Shown: positions 33,075 through 42,225, numbered from the stretch's first letter. The stretch is 64,000 bases of DNA from Sinomonas sp. ASV486 (GCF_030908215.1 NZ_JAVFJK010000009.1:117616-181615), one strand, 5' to 3'. Program-made: numbers and translations. Notes: generated by a model from the sequence alone, not told the origin.

Positions 33075-34136
33075 ATGAAAGCTGCCCGGTACTACGACCG
33101 GAAAGACATCCGCATCGAGGACATTCCGGAGCCCGAGCTCAAGCCTGGGACGGTCGCGATCGACGTCGCCTGGTGCGGGATCTGCGGCACCGACCTGCAC
33201 GAATACCTCGAGGGCCCGATCTTCATACCGCCGAAGGGGTCGCCGCATCCGATCTCGGGCGAGGAGGCCCCGGTGACGATCGGCCATGAGTTCTCCGGCA
33301 CGATCACGGCGCTCGGCGATGGGGTCACCGACCTCGAGGTCGGCCAGAATGTGGTCGTCGAGCCCTACATCATCCACGACGATGTCGACACCGGACCTGG
33401 GGCGGCCTACCAGCTCTCCAAGGACATGAACTTCATCGGTCTGGGTGGGCGGGGCGGGGGCCTCGCGCAGAAGATCGTGGTCCAGCGGCGCTGGGTCCAC
33501 CCGATCGGGGACATCCCCCTGGATCAGGCCGCACTGATCGAGCCGCTCTCCGTGGGGCACCATGCCTTTGTCCGCAGCGGCGCGAAGGCCGGCGACGTCG
33601 CCATCGTGGGCGGCGCGGGTCCGATTGGCCTGCTGACCTCGGCCGTGCTGAAGGCGTCCGGCCTCACGGTGTTCATCTCGGAGCTGAGCGAGGCCCGCAA
33701 GCAGATGGCGCGGGACACCGGGGTGGCGGACGAGGTGTTCGACCCGCGCGAAGGCGACGTCGCCGAGCAGGTGCGGGCGCGCACCGGCGGCAAGGGTGCA
33801 GACGTCGGCTTCGAATGCAGCTCCGTCCCCGCCGTGCTGGACATGCTCATGGCCACCGTCCGGCCCGGCGGAGTCATCGTGAACGTGTCCATCTGGGGGC
33901 ACAAGCCTCCGGTCGACATGCCCTCCCTCGTGCTCAAGGAGATCGACCTCCGCGGCACCATCGGGTACGCGAACGACCACCCCAGCACCATCGCGCTCGT
34001 GCAGTCCGGCAAGCTCGACCTGGCGCCCTTCATCACCGCCAAGATCCCCTTGGACGATCTCGTCACCGAGGGCTATGACCAGCTCATCAACAACAACGAG
34101 CACCACGTGAAGATCCTGGTCGATCCGAACGCCTGA
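33075..34136 (+). CDS. 2,3-Butanediol dehydrogenase-like zinc alcohol dehydrogenase
   Basis: 353 residues, medium-chain dehydrogenase. Catalytic zinc ligands are Cys37 in WCGICGTDLHEY and His71-Glu72 in TIGHEFSG. The structural zinc loop of most relatives is replaced by EPYIIHDDVDTGPGAAYQL and contains no cysteine. The closest pattern is bacterial (R,R)-butanediol dehydrogenase, with VTIGHEFSG and MNFIGLGGRGGGLAQ. The NAD motif is VAIVGGAGPIGLLTSAVLKASG. It would interconvert acetoin and 2,3-butanediol; related diols are possible substrates. Confidence 0.88.
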   Translation: MKAARYYDRKDIRIEDIPEPELKPGTVAIDVAWCGICGTDLHEYLEGPIFIPPKGSPHPISGEEAPVTIGHEFSGTITALGDGVTDLEVGQNVVVEPYIIHDDVDTGPGAAYQLSKDMNFIGLGGRGGGLAQKIVVQRRWVHPIGDIPLDQAALIEPLSVGHHAFVRSGAKAGDVAIVGGAGPIGLLTSAVLKASGLTVFISELSEARKQMARDTGVADEVFDPREGDVAEQVRARTGGKGADVGFECSSVPAVLDMLMATVRPGGVIVNVSIWGHKPPVDMPSLVLKEIDLRGTIGYANDHPSTIALVQSGKLDLAPFITAKIPLDDLVTEGYDQLINNNEHHVKILVDPNA

Positions 34137-34261
34137 TCCGGCCGCCGCGGTGGCCCTGCGCACTGTGACTGAGCGCGGTAGAAACCTGTTTCCGCCGAGC
34201 TGAGCCGTGCACAACGGGCCCCCGGGCCGTCCGGAGCCTCCCAAGGGCAGGCACGCGTTGC

Positions 34262-34345
34262 GGGGTCACCTTTCACCGTTGGGGGGTCATCTCTCACCGT
34301 TGCGAAGTCAGCTTTCACCGTTGCGGGTCCACCTCCCATCGTCGA
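34262..34345 (+). repeat. Upstream 21-bp tandem repeat array (4 units)
   Basis: Four direct units of exactly 21 bp begin at 34262, 34283, 34304 and 34325. The best-conserved part is TCANCTYTCACCGTTG. Units match each other at most positions and match the downstream array (34659-34805) at about 14 of 21 positions in the same orientation. A degenerate further unit may precede. Confidence 0.85.
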
Positions 34346-34434
34346 GGGTGATCTTCGCGTCTGTGCGGTGAGCGCCTAGGCCCAGCACAGGTCCACGAGA
34401 TAAGCCGCACAGCACCGGACGAGATTCTGGTGCC

Positions 34435-34647
34435 ATGGAGAATTCATCGGAAACTCAGCCTTATGCATCGCGTCGCGCCCGGATCGGTGCTGCGATCTTG
34501 GGCGCATTGGGGGTAGCGCTATTCGGACTCGCAGCTCTCCCTGCCCAAGAGGCCAGCGCCGCGGGAATCGTCTCCGGAATCCACTATGTCCCGCCAACCC
34601 AGACGGTAACCACGGCTATCGAGGCGAACAGCGCCGAGGAAGCCTAG
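34435..34647 (+). CDS. Small predicted secreted peptide between repeat arrays
   Basis: 70 codons. After a charged start (ASRRARIGAA) there is a hydrophobic stretch LGALGVALFGLAALP and a signal-peptidase-I-like site ASA before AGIVSG, leaving a mature peptide of about 27 residues containing HYVPPTQTVTTAIEANSA. The ribosome binding site is weak, and a GATTCT box 6 nt before the ATG could give a leaderless transcript. Its base composition is lower in GC than its neighbours. I do not recognise a family. It could be a real exported peptide or a relic; the flanking arrays make it noteworthy. Confidence 0.5.
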   Translation: MENSSETQPYASRRARIGAAILGALGVALFGLAALPAQEASAAGIVSGIHYVPPTQTVTTAIEANSAEEA

Positions 34648-34658
34648 ACGCTCGGCCT

Positions 34659-34805
34659 GTGGTGACTCCGCATCGTTGGGAGGTGACTCCGCATCGTTGG
34701 GTGGTGACTCCGCATCGTTGGGTGGTGACTCCGCATCGTTGGGTGGTGACTCCGCATCGTTGGGAGGTGACTCCGCATCGTTGGGTGGTGACCCCGCAAC
34801 GCAGG
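34659..34805 (+). repeat. Downstream 21-bp tandem repeat array (7 units)
   Basis: Seven direct 21-bp units start at 34659, 34680, 34701, 34722, 34743, 34764 and 34785. Units 1-6 are identical in GGTGACTCCGCATCGTTGG and differ only at the second base (T or A); unit 7 has four changes. No gap separates units, so it is not a CRISPR. It lies 11 bp after the small peptide gene and 11 bp before the DUF5997 stop. Confidence 0.95.
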
Positions 34806-34816
34806 GAGGCGGCCCG

Positions 34817-35269
34817 TCAGCCGTGGCGACCGCCGCGCAGCGACCTCTCCGCCGCTGCTCCGTGTGCGGCCGAGGCGACCTTAGCGGCCTTCTGCTCGGC
34901 CTCTGCCTTGACCCGCCGGGCCTCCTCGCGGACCGAGGCCATGTTGGCGCGCTCCTCCTGGAGCCACTGCGGCCGGTTCTCGAGCAGCGCCGTGATCTCC
35001 GCCGTCGTGAGCGCCTCGGTGATGCCAGCGCGGGCGAGGCCGGAGATGGTGACGTTGAGCTTCTGCGCCACGACCGGCCGCGGGTGCGGGCCCTTCTCGA
35101 GCAGCTCGGTGAGCCACGCCGGCGGGTTGGCGCGCAGTTCGTCGAACTCCTCGCGCGTCACCGCACCTTCCTGGAACTCCGCAGGCGTGGCGGGGAGGAA
35201 GATGCCGAGCTTCTTCGCGGCGGTGGCCGGCTTCATGGACTGGGACGCGGCCTTGGGGTTCGAGCTCAT
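34817..35269 (-). CDS. DUF5997 family protein
   Basis: 150 residues: MKPATAAKKLGIFLPATPAEF at the N-terminus, then VTREEFDELRANPPAWLTEL, KLNVTISGLARAGITEALTT, and a basic, Ala/Glu-rich helical tail (REEARRVKAEAEQKAAK). This uncharacterised actinobacterial family looks like a small DNA-binding or adaptor helical protein. The start MSSNPK is chosen because an upstream extension would overlap the divergent gene. It is divergent from the HTH-less LysR-like gene by 23 bp. Confidence 0.82.
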   Translation of the reverse strand: MSSNPKAASQSMKPATAAKKLGIFLPATPAEFQEGAVTREEFDELRANPPAWLTELLEKGPHPRPVVAQKLNVTISGLARAGITEALTTAEITALLENRPQWLQEERANMASVREEARRVKAEAEQKAAKVASAAHGAAAERSLRGGRHG

Positions 35270-35292
35270 GGGATCAAGGCTACCGTGGACCC

Positions 35293-36060
35293 ATGCAGCC
35301 TGAGAGTGCCCATGCCCTGAAGGTCGCCTTCGTCGCGGGGGTCGCACCCGGCAAGTGGTTCCACCGGTGGGAGGAGCGCTTTCCCGACCAGCCGCTCGCT
35401 TCCCAGATGGTCGACGACGCCCAGCAGCTCGCCGTCCTGCGCGACGGCACCGCGGACGTGGCCTTCGTGCGGCTGCCCGTGGACAGGGACAAGGAAGCCC
35501 TCCACGTCATCCCGCTGTACGAGGAGCTGCCCGTGGTCGTGGCGCCCAAGGGCCACGAGATCCAGGCGTTCGAGGAGATTCCCCTCGGCGAGGTCGAGGA
35601 CGAGCTCTTCGAGTACGACGGCGGGCCCTCCGAGCGCTTGGACCTCGTCGAGGGCGGGGCGGGGCTCGCGATCATGCCGATGTCCGTGGTGAGGCACTTC
35701 AACCGCAAGGACCTCCGCTATCGGCCGGTGACCGGCGTCGAACCCTATGCGGTCGGGATCGCCTGGCGGCGCGAGGACGAGTCGGAGCTGATCCAGGAGT
35801 TCATCGGCGTGGTCCGCGGGCGCGGGGCGAACAGCTCCCGGCAGGCCTCGGTTCAGCGCGACCAGCAGGAGGCCGCGCAGAAGCGCCGCGAGAACCTGGC
35901 CGCCACGCAGTCCAAGGAGGCCAAGGCCCGCAATGAGGCGAGCCGCGCGGCGAAGTCCGCCCGGGGCGGCAAGTTCGGCACCCGGGGCGGAAAGCCCGGC
36001 GGCGGCAAGGGACGTCCGGCATCGGGCAAGGGCAGGCCCGGGCAACGGCGCGGGCGTTGA
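35293..36060 (+). CDS. LysR substrate-binding-domain protein without HTH, RG-rich tail
   Basis: 255 residues. Residues 8-180 resemble the LysR effector-binding domain (LKVAFVAGVAPGKWFHRW, DGTADVAFVRLPVD, LYEELPVVVAPKGHEIQ, EGGAGLAIMPMSVVRHF). There is no N-terminal winged helix, so it cannot bind DNA as a usual LysR protein. The C-terminal 70 residues are basic and Gly/Arg/Lys rich (ARGGKFGTRGGKPGGGKG), a composition seen in nucleic-acid-binding tails. With DUF5997 divergently adjacent, the two may act together, one as DNA-binding part and one as sensor (inference). Confidence 0.82.
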   Translation: MQPESAHALKVAFVAGVAPGKWFHRWEERFPDQPLASQMVDDAQQLAVLRDGTADVAFVRLPVDRDKEALHVIPLYEELPVVVAPKGHEIQAFEEIPLGEVEDELFEYDGGPSERLDLVEGGAGLAIMPMSVVRHFNRKDLRYRPVTGVEPYAVGIAWRREDESELIQEFIGVVRGRGANSSRQASVQRDQQEAAQKRRENLAATQSKEAKARNEASRAAKSARGGKFGTRGGKPGGGKGRPASGKGRPGQRRGR

Positions 36061-36125
36061 GCTCGTTGACGCGGAGCACCGTGGAGCGGATCGAGTTCGG
36101 ATAGGGACTGGAGGGCAGCGGGGGA

Positions 36126-36917
36126 GTGGTGAGCGGCGGAGACCCGTTCGAGGGAATGCCCTCGTTCCGGCTGGGCACCGGGCGTCCGCTCGTGGTGCTG
36201 CCCGGACTCACGCCGCGGCACGTTGTTCCGCGCGGCACGGCCTTCCTCGCAGAGTCCCGGACGCTCGGGCCGCTCGCCCGGAGCCGCGAGGTCTGGTGGG
36301 TCAACCGGCGCGCGGGCCTGGGCCCCGACGCAACCATGGAAGATATCGCCGCGGACTACGCGGACCGCCTTCCGAGGCTCGGCGCCCCCGTGGATGTCAT
36401 GGGTATCTCGACCGGCGGCATCGTGGCACTCCAGCTCGCTGCCGATCGCCCGGACCTCGTGCGGCGGCTCGTCCTCGTTGCATCGGGCTGCAGGCTCGGT
36501 CCTGCGGGCAAGGTCGGCCAGCGTGCCCTGCTCGCGCGGCTCGAGGCCGGGGACCTCCGGGGCGCCGGTTCCGAGATGGTCCGGCTCATCGGGGTCCGCC
36601 CCGCCGCGCGCAGCCTCGAGGGCTGGGCAGGCTGGCTTGTGGGCCCACTCGTGTACCGCGGCTCGACCGACGACCTCGCCGTTGTGCTGCGCGCCGAGGA
36701 CGCCTTCGACCTCACGGCCAGGCTCACCGAGATCAGCGTCCCGACCCTCGTGATCGGCGGGGACGAGGACACTCCGTACGGGCCTGCGGTGTTCCGTGAG
36801 ACGGCGCGCGGCCTCCCGAACGGCCGGCTCATCATGTACTACGGCCGCGGCCATGTGGGCGTCCAGCTCACCCCCGGCTTCGCCCAGGACGTCCTCGGGT
36901 TCCTTGACGCCCCCTGA
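36126..36917 (+). CDS. Alpha/beta hydrolase
   Basis: 263 residues. The oxyanion region is PLVVLPGLTPRH, the nucleophile elbow is MGISTGGIVAL, the acid is in VIGGDEDTPYG and the histidine in YYGRGHVGVQLTP. A short lid is present between residues about 120 and 185. No signal peptide, so cytoplasmic. Esterase, lactonase or similar; the substrate is unknown. The start is one of two adjacent GTG codons after GGGGGAG. Confidence 0.88.
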   Translation: MVSGGDPFEGMPSFRLGTGRPLVVLPGLTPRHVVPRGTAFLAESRTLGPLARSREVWWVNRRAGLGPDATMEDIAADYADRLPRLGAPVDVMGISTGGIVALQLAADRPDLVRRLVLVASGCRLGPAGKVGQRALLARLEAGDLRGAGSEMVRLIGVRPAARSLEGWAGWLVGPLVYRGSTDDLAVVLRAEDAFDLTARLTEISVPTLVIGGDEDTPYGPAVFRETARGLPNGRLIMYYGRGHVGVQLTPGFAQDVLGFLDAP

Positions 36918-36965
36918 GACGCCAGCGCGTTGTGGGTGCCTTCTCCCGGTCTACGGTTCAGGTGT

Positions 36966-38627
36966 CTACCCTGTCGCGGCCGGGGTCACCGTCGCCTCCG
37001 CGAACCTCTTCGCGACGGCGGTCCCGCCGCACGCTTCGATGGCAGCACGCGGGCCGACGACGACGAGCCTGCTCCGTGCCCGGCTGATTCCCGTGTAGAG
37101 CAGCTCCGGGCCGAGGTCCGCATGCCAGCCGTTGACGGCCAGGACGACGGCGGACCGCTCGAGCCCCTTGAACCCCTGCACGCTCGAGTAGAAGACGTCC
37201 CGGTCGCCGAAGTACCCGGCCCAGTAGCCTGCCTTCCCGAGGATGCGGATCTGGTTCTCCTGCTCGGGATGCCTGTACTTGGTAGTCAAGAGGGCGATCT
37301 GCCCCGGATCCCAGCCTTCTGCAATGAGGCGATCGACGGCGTCGTCCGCCGCGGCGATGGCCCTGTCCACGGGGACGTCGATCACCTCGACGGGATCCCC
37401 GGCCAGGCCGCGGACCCGCTGCTCCCGACCCGTGAAGGCTCCCGCGAGGTTGGCGATCTGCTTCGTGTTGCGCAGGTTCTCCCGCAGTGAGAACGGCACC
37501 ATGCCGAGCGGCCGGGCGGGACGGCTGTGGTACACCGACTGGTTGGAGTCGCTGAACACGTACAGGCCATTGCCCCCGCGATGGCGCAGGCTCACGAGCA
37601 CGGTCTCCCACCACAGCGGGCGGAAGTCCTGCCCCTCGTCCACGACGATCGAGTCGAACCGGCGGAAGTCCGGCAGGGCACGGGCCGCCCGGGTGAGCGC
37701 CTGCGGAAGGCTGACGTCGTAGAAGTGCTGCAGGGCGCCGTCGTCCGGGGAGAGCCGCACATCGAGGTACTCGGCGAGCTCGTGGAACGTGCCGATGTAC
37801 TCGGCGGGCCTCTTCCACCGGGCGCCCACCTCGTTGAGGTGGCCGGCCAGCCCCTGGTTGAAGCACAGGACCGCCACGCGCTCTCCTGCCTGGGCCAGCC
37901 GGCGAGCCTGCTCGAGGGCGAGGTAGGTCTTCCCGCTCCCTGCGGTCCCCTGGATGTGCAGGCGTGGCTGCTCGGCGAGGAAATCGAGGAGCACGCGTTG
38001 GTTCTCGGTGAGGTGCTCGGCGTGCTCTTCGAGTTCGACGGCGCTGGCCCGCGCTGGTCCGATGTCCTCGGTGTTCGCGAGGAGCGCCTCGATCAGGGCT
38101 TCGAACGTGCTTTCGCCTCCCCGGCGGAGATGCACGCCCGTGCCTTCGGCGTGGATTGCGGCTTTGATCTTCTCGGCGAGGTGGTCGAGGTCGTTCTGGC
38201 CGGCGAGGATCGAGAGGGGCGTGCCGGGGGAGTGGAAGTCGTGGCCGACCTTCGTGAACGGGAACACCGCGAGCTCGGCGAACCGGGTGCCGTGCGCTGC
38301 CGTCCCGTCGAGGTATGCGCGCAGCTTGTGCTTGGCGGCCCGGGCCTGGTCCACCGGATTCTCGATCGCGTGGTCCTGCCCGCCGCGGCTGCGCGTGTAC
38401 CAGCGGCCGCGTGAGCGTCGCACCACTCCGCCCTTGACCTCGAGGACGGCTGCCCCGACCCCGGGCCATAGGACGAGGAAGTCGATTTCCCGCTCGCCGA
38501 GGTGGGCGAGCTTGAGCGAATGGAAGACCACCGCGCTGTCCGGAAGCTGCTCCATGAGCCTGTTCCAGACGTGCTCCTCCGCCGTGCTGGCGCCGAAGTC
38601 AGGATGCTCCGGGAGGCTCGTGGCCAT
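36966..38627 (-). CDS. NERD-domain SF1 (UvrD/Rep-like) helicase
   Basis: 553 residues. Residues 12-130 form a NERD nuclease-related domain (STAEEHVWNRL, REIDFLVLWPGVGAAVLEVK with the E/D/ExK pattern of PD-(D/E)XK folds). Residues 215-540 form an SF1 helicase: Walker A GTAGSGKTYLALEQ with Lys233, Walker B IVVDEGQDF, motif III-like LYVFSDSNQSVY, LRENLRNT, and the C-terminal SVQGFKGLERSAVVL and LYTGISRARSRLVVVG. AAGGAGGGG precedes the ATG. Nuclease-helicase fusions of this kind serve DNA repair or phage defence; no other defence gene is adjacent. Confidence 0.9.
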   Translation of the reverse strand: MATSLPEHPDFGASTAEEHVWNRLMEQLPDSAVVFHSLKLAHLGEREIDFLVLWPGVGAAVLEVKGGVVRRSRGRWYTRSRGGQDHAIENPVDQARAAKHKLRAYLDGTAAHGTRFAELAVFPFTKVGHDFHSPGTPLSILAGQNDLDHLAEKIKAAIHAEGTGVHLRRGGESTFEALIEALLANTEDIGPARASAVELEEHAEHLTENQRVLLDFLAEQPRLHIQGTAGSGKTYLALEQARRLAQAGERVAVLCFNQGLAGHLNEVGARWKRPAEYIGTFHELAEYLDVRLSPDDGALQHFYDVSLPQALTRAARALPDFRRFDSIVVDEGQDFRPLWWETVLVSLRHRGGNGLYVFSDSNQSVYHSRPARPLGMVPFSLRENLRNTKQIANLAGAFTGREQRVRGLAGDPVEVIDVPVDRAIAAADDAVDRLIAEGWDPGQIALLTTKYRHPEQENQIRILGKAGYWAGYFGDRDVFYSSVQGFKGLERSAVVLAVNGWHADLGPELLYTGISRARSRLVVVGPRAAIEACGGTAVAKRFAEATVTPAATG

Positions 38628-38678
38628 GTCCCCTCCTTGCCGCGCGGGCGGCCTGCTTTGGCCCCGAGGCGCAGTTTC

Positions 38679-41432
38679 TCACACGGCGGCGGGCTTGAGC
38701 TCCACGCCCGTCCGGGCCCGGCGCCGCCGGATGTAGCGGACCGCTTCGTCGGAGCCCCAGACGATGAAGGGGAACGGCACGAGCATGAGCAGCTGCCACG
38801 GTTCCGGGGCTGCGGTCCCGAAGACGAGCTGGAGCGGCGGGACATACACGATCGCCGCCGAGAAGGCGATCTCGAACGCGATGCCCCACAGCAGGAGCTT
38901 GTTGGTGCCGATCCCGATCTGTGCGAGCGAGGCGGTCTGGGTCCGTGCAGCGAACGCCGTCCCGATCTGGCACGCCACGATGCCGAGGAAGGTCATCGTT
39001 GTGGCTTGGACCCACACTCCGTGGAGGGGTCCCGATGCGGTGGGGGCGCCGAAATGCCACCCGCCGGCGATGAGCGTCGCGAGGAACCCGCCCGTGACGA
39101 GGACGGCCGAAATCCCCCCGAGGAGCCCCCACGCTCTGGCGAGCATCGGTCCATCGATCACGTTCTGCCCCCGCTGGCGCGGCGGCCGGTCCATGGTACC
39201 CGGCTCCTCGGGCTCCCGGCCGAGGGCGAGCGCCGGGAGTGTCTCGGTGCCGAGGTCCACGGCGAGGATCTGCATCACGGTGAGGGGGAGCGGAATCCCT
39301 CCTCCCGCGACCGCGTAGAGGAGGAAGGGGACGACCTCGGGGGTCGCGTGGGCGAAGATGTACACGATGAACTTGCGGACATTGTCGTAGACCCGGCGGC
39401 CTGAGCGGACGGCGCTCACGATCGACGCGAAATCGTCATCGGTGAGGACCATCGCCGAGGCCTCCCGGGCCACGTCCGTCCCAGAGCGACCCATGGCGAC
39501 CCCGATGTCGGCGCGCCGCAGAGCGGGGGCGTCGTTGACGCCGTCGCCCGTCATCGCTACGACGTGCCCGAGGTCCCGCAGCGCGTCCGCGATGCGCAGC
39601 TTCGCCTCGGGCGAGCTGCGCGCGAAGATGATCTCCCGGTCCGTGGCCAGGAGGGCGTCGAGCTCGGCCTCCGGCATGTGGTCCAGCTCGGTGCCGCTGA
39701 CGATCCGGATGTCGCCGTCGCCGATGCCTACCCGGGCCGCGATGCCCCGGGCGGTCAGGCCGTGGTCGCCCGTGACGATGATGAGTCGGATCCCGGCTGC
39801 GTGGCAGCGCGCGACGGCGTCCGCCACCTCGGGGCGCGGGGGGTCCAGGAGCGCGATGATTCCCAGCAGCGTGAGCCCTCGCTCGGCGTCGTGCCTGCTG
39901 AGGCCCGCCGCGCCGTCGCCGGGGACGGCCTTCTCGGCGACGGCGAGGACGCGCAGCCCCTGTTCAGCCCAGTCGTTGACCGTCTCCACCACGTGCGTGC
40001 GGTCCCGCTCCGAGAGGGGTTCGCGGCCGCCGTCGGGCGCGGAGATCCAGTCGCACAGCGGCAGGAGCTCCTCCGGGGCGCCCTTGCAGTGGACCGCCGA
40101 TTCTCCTGCCGCGGCGTCGACAGTGGACATACGGCGCAGTACTGGGTCGAAGTGGAACTGGGCGAGCCGCACGACGCCGAGACGGTTGTTGGGCAGACCG
40201 AGCGTGGCGGCCGCGTGGAGGAAAGCGAGCTCCGTCGGGTCGCCCGTCTCGGTCCCGTCCGGGGCAATGTGCGCGTTGTTGCACGCGACTCCGGCCGCCG
40301 CGAGCCGGGCGGCGGGCGAGCCGGGCGCGGCAGGCGGCACAGCGCCTTCGAGCGCGAGCGTCCCGTCCGGAGTCCAGAGCGTGACGGCGCGCATCTGGTT
40401 CATGGTGAGCGTGCCGGTCTTGTCGGTGCAGATCACGCTCGTCGAGCCGAGGGTCTCGACGGCGGAGATCCGCTTCACGAGCGCGCCCTCGCGGGCCAGG
40501 ACGCGGACGCCGACGGCGAGCGCGAGCGTGATCGTGGGCAGCAGGCCCTCCGGGACGTTGGCCACGAGAAGGCCGATCGCGAAGTTCAGGGTGTCGCCGA
40601 GCGGTAGGCCTGTGAGGAGCGTGCCGACAGGGATGAACGCCGCTCCCATCACGATCGCCACGATCGCGATGACCCTCGCGACGCGGGTGACCTGCCTCTC
40701 GAGCGGGCTGCTCTCGTGGCCCACGCGTTCCGACAGCGCCGCGATGCGGCCGAGCTCGGTGTGCATGCCGGTCGCGAACACGACGGCGGTCGCCTCGCCG
40801 CCCGTGCAGCTCGTCCCGCTGAAGACCATGTCCGAGGCGTCCAGCAGGCGCTCCGCGAACGAGTCGCCTTCGGCGGTCCGCAGCACGGGGAGGGACTCGC
40901 CCGTGAGCGTCGAGACGTCCATCTCGACGGAACCCTCAAGGAGCCGCGCGTCGGCTGAGACCCGGTCGCCCTCTCGGACAACGATCACGTCGCCGGGAAC
41001 CAGCAGCCGCGCGTCCACGAGGGTCTCCTGCCCGTCGCGGATGGCGCGGGCCGAGGGAGGCAGGTAGGCCGCGAGCGCCTCGACCGCGTGCTCGGCGTGG
41101 CGCTCCTGGAGGAAGGCGAACGCCGCGTTGATCAGGATGACCGCCACGATCGCGGCGGCCAGGGCCCCGGACCCGGTGATAAAGCTCAGGACGGCTGCGA
41201 GCCAGAGCAGCAGGGCGAGCGGCTGCGTGAGCTGGCCCAGAATCTGCCGGGGCCATCTCCGGCCGCCTTTGCGGGTGAGCATGTTCGGCCCGTAGACGAC
41301 CTGGCGCCTCGCGGACTCGCGTCCCGTGAGGCCGCGGCGGCTCGATCGCAGGTCGCGGAGGAGTCTGTCTACCGAAGACCGGGGATCAACGTGCTGCGCG
41401 GCCTCGGGCTCGGTCGTGGCGCGATGGTTCAT
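38679..41432 (-). CDS. Cation-translocating P2-type ATPase
   Basis: 917 residues. Actuator motif TGESLPVL, phosphorylation site Asp337 in [12 protein letters not shown], nucleotide-binding [10 protein letters not shown], and hinge [21 protein letters not shown] are all present, with about ten membrane helices. The fourth helix reads [17 protein letters not shown], closer to Na+/K+ or H+-type P2 pumps than to the PEGLP of Ca2+ pumps. The ion is therefore uncertain. I take ATG 41432; a GTG 28 codons earlier is possible. The C-terminal six helices are complete. Confidence 0.9.
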   Translation of the reverse strand: MNHRATTEPEAAQHVDPRSSVDRLLRDLRSSRRGLTGRESARRQVVYGPNMLTRKGGRRWPRQILGQLTQPLALLLWLAAVLSFITGSGALAAAIVAVILINAAFAFLQERHAEHAVEALAAYLPPSARAIRDGQETLVDARLLVPGDVIVVREGDRVSADARLLEGSVEMDVSTLTGESLPVLRTAEGDSFAERLLDASDMVFSGTSCTGGEATAVVFATGMHTELGRIAALSERVGHESSPLERQVTRVARVIAIVAIVMGAAFIPVGTLLTGLPLGDTLNFAIGLLVANVPEGLLPTITLALAVGVRVLAREGALVKRISAVETLGSTSVICTDKTGTLTMNQMRAVTLWTPDGTLALEGAVPPAAPGSPAARLAAAGVACNNAHIAPDGTETGDPTELAFLHAAATLGLPNNRLGVVRLAQFHFDPVLRRMSTVDAAAGESAVHCKGAPEELLPLCDWISAPDGGREPLSERDRTHVVETVNDWAEQGLRVLAVAEKAVPGDGAAGLSRHDAERGLTLLGIIALLDPPRPEVADAVARCHAAGIRLIIVTGDHGLTARGIAARVGIGDGDIRIVSGTELDHMPEAELDALLATDREIIFARSSPEAKLRIADALRDLGHVVAMTGDGVNDAPALRRADIGVAMGRSGTDVAREASAMVLTDDDFASIVSAVRSGRRVYDNVRKFIVYIFAHATPEVVPFLLYAVAGGGIPLPLTVMQILAVDLGTETLPALALGREPEEPGTMDRPPRQRGQNVIDGPMLARAWGLLGGISAVLVTGGFLATLIAGGWHFGAPTASGPLHGVWVQATTMTFLGIVACQIGTAFAARTQTASLAQIGIGTNKLLLWGIAFEIAFSAAIVYVPPLQLVFGTAAPEPWQLLMLVPFPFIVWGSDEAVRYIRRRRARTGVELKPAAV

Positions 41433-41524
41433 GAGGGCATTGTGGGCCGGACAGGTGAACGTGGGGTTAGGGCCGAAGGTCGCAGGGACGCCGTTCTCGT
41501 GGGTGATCTTGCCCACGCGCCCTG

Positions 41525-41556
41525 TCCATCCGTCCGTCCGTCTATCCGTCCGTCTG
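41525..41556. repeat. TCCG-type tetranucleotide repeat upstream of the ATPase gene
   Basis: Eight successive 4-bp units, five TCCG mixed with TCCA, TCTA and TCTG, lie between the NUDIX stop and the ATPase start. Slippage here could change promoter spacing. Confidence 0.6.
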
Positions 41557-41576
41557 GACGGTCGGTCGAGGTGCCC

Positions 41577-42038
41577 TCAGGCGAGGCGCTGGACCAACGC
41601 GTCGAGGATCGGGAGCTGGCCCTTGACGAGCTTGGCCCTGGCCACGGTCTCGGTGACCCATTCCGCGCGGTCGATCTCGGGGAACGACTGGATCTTGCCG
41701 GAGCCGCGCGGCCATTCGAGGGGGAAGGTGTTGCTGACGATCCGCTCGGGTGCGAACTCCGCGTCGCCAGCGAACGCCGTGATGACCTTGCCCGACGGCT
41801 GGCGGAAGTCGCCGAGGGCCGCGTACTCGGCGTCCGGCGCGGGCGAGCCCATCTCCTCCGCGAACTCGCGCCGTGCTGCCTCGAATGGGTCCTCACCCTC
41901 GCCGTACTCCCCCTTGGGAATCGACCACGCGCGATCGTCCTTGCGCGCCCAGAACGGTCCGCCCATGTGGGCGATCCACACCTCCAGGTCCATGCCCGCT
42001 TGGCGGTACAGCAGGATCCCCGCGCTCTTCACAGGCAT
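41577..42038 (-). CDS. NUDIX hydrolase
   Basis: 153 residues. The Nudix box is complete: GEYGEGEDPFEAARREF followed by AEEMGS, matching GX5EX7REUXEEXGU. The N-terminal SAGILLYR and the internal AWSIPKGEY are typical of the diadenosine polyphosphate/NTP pyrophosphohydrolase group (MutT/Ap4A-like). Substrate not predictable. GGAG precedes the ATG. The ATPase gene lies downstream on the same strand after 60 bp. Confidence 0.92.
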   Translation of the reverse strand: MPVKSAGILLYRQAGMDLEVWIAHMGGPFWARKDDRAWSIPKGEYGEGEDPFEAARREFAEEMGSPAPDAEYAALGDFRQPSGKVITAFAGDAEFAPERIVSNTFPLEWPRGSGKIQSFPEIDRAEWVTETVARAKLVKGQLPILDALVQRLA

Positions 42039-42225
42039 GCCGGCTCCATGGGGCCAGCGTACGCGCGCCCCGGCCCCACACCAGACATCCTCACACTGAG
42101 GTCACATCCCGCGCATCGATGGGCCCAAGTCCCCTAGTTCGCCGTCGGTCCGAAACATAGCGTTCGGGGCAGGAGCCCAGCAATCCCCCGCAGGGCCGGA
42201 GAGCCTATCGAACGGATGCCCCGCG

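Noticed and set aside
34659-34805. CRISPR array
   Set aside because: The 21-bp units are directly adjacent with no spacers and there are no cas genes.
34659-35303. An open frame of over 200 codons reading through the 21-bp repeat array (VTPHRWV repeats)
   Set aside because: The period is a multiple of three so all frames stay open, the rest lies antisense to the DUF5997 gene, and no ribosome binding site or family resemblance is present.
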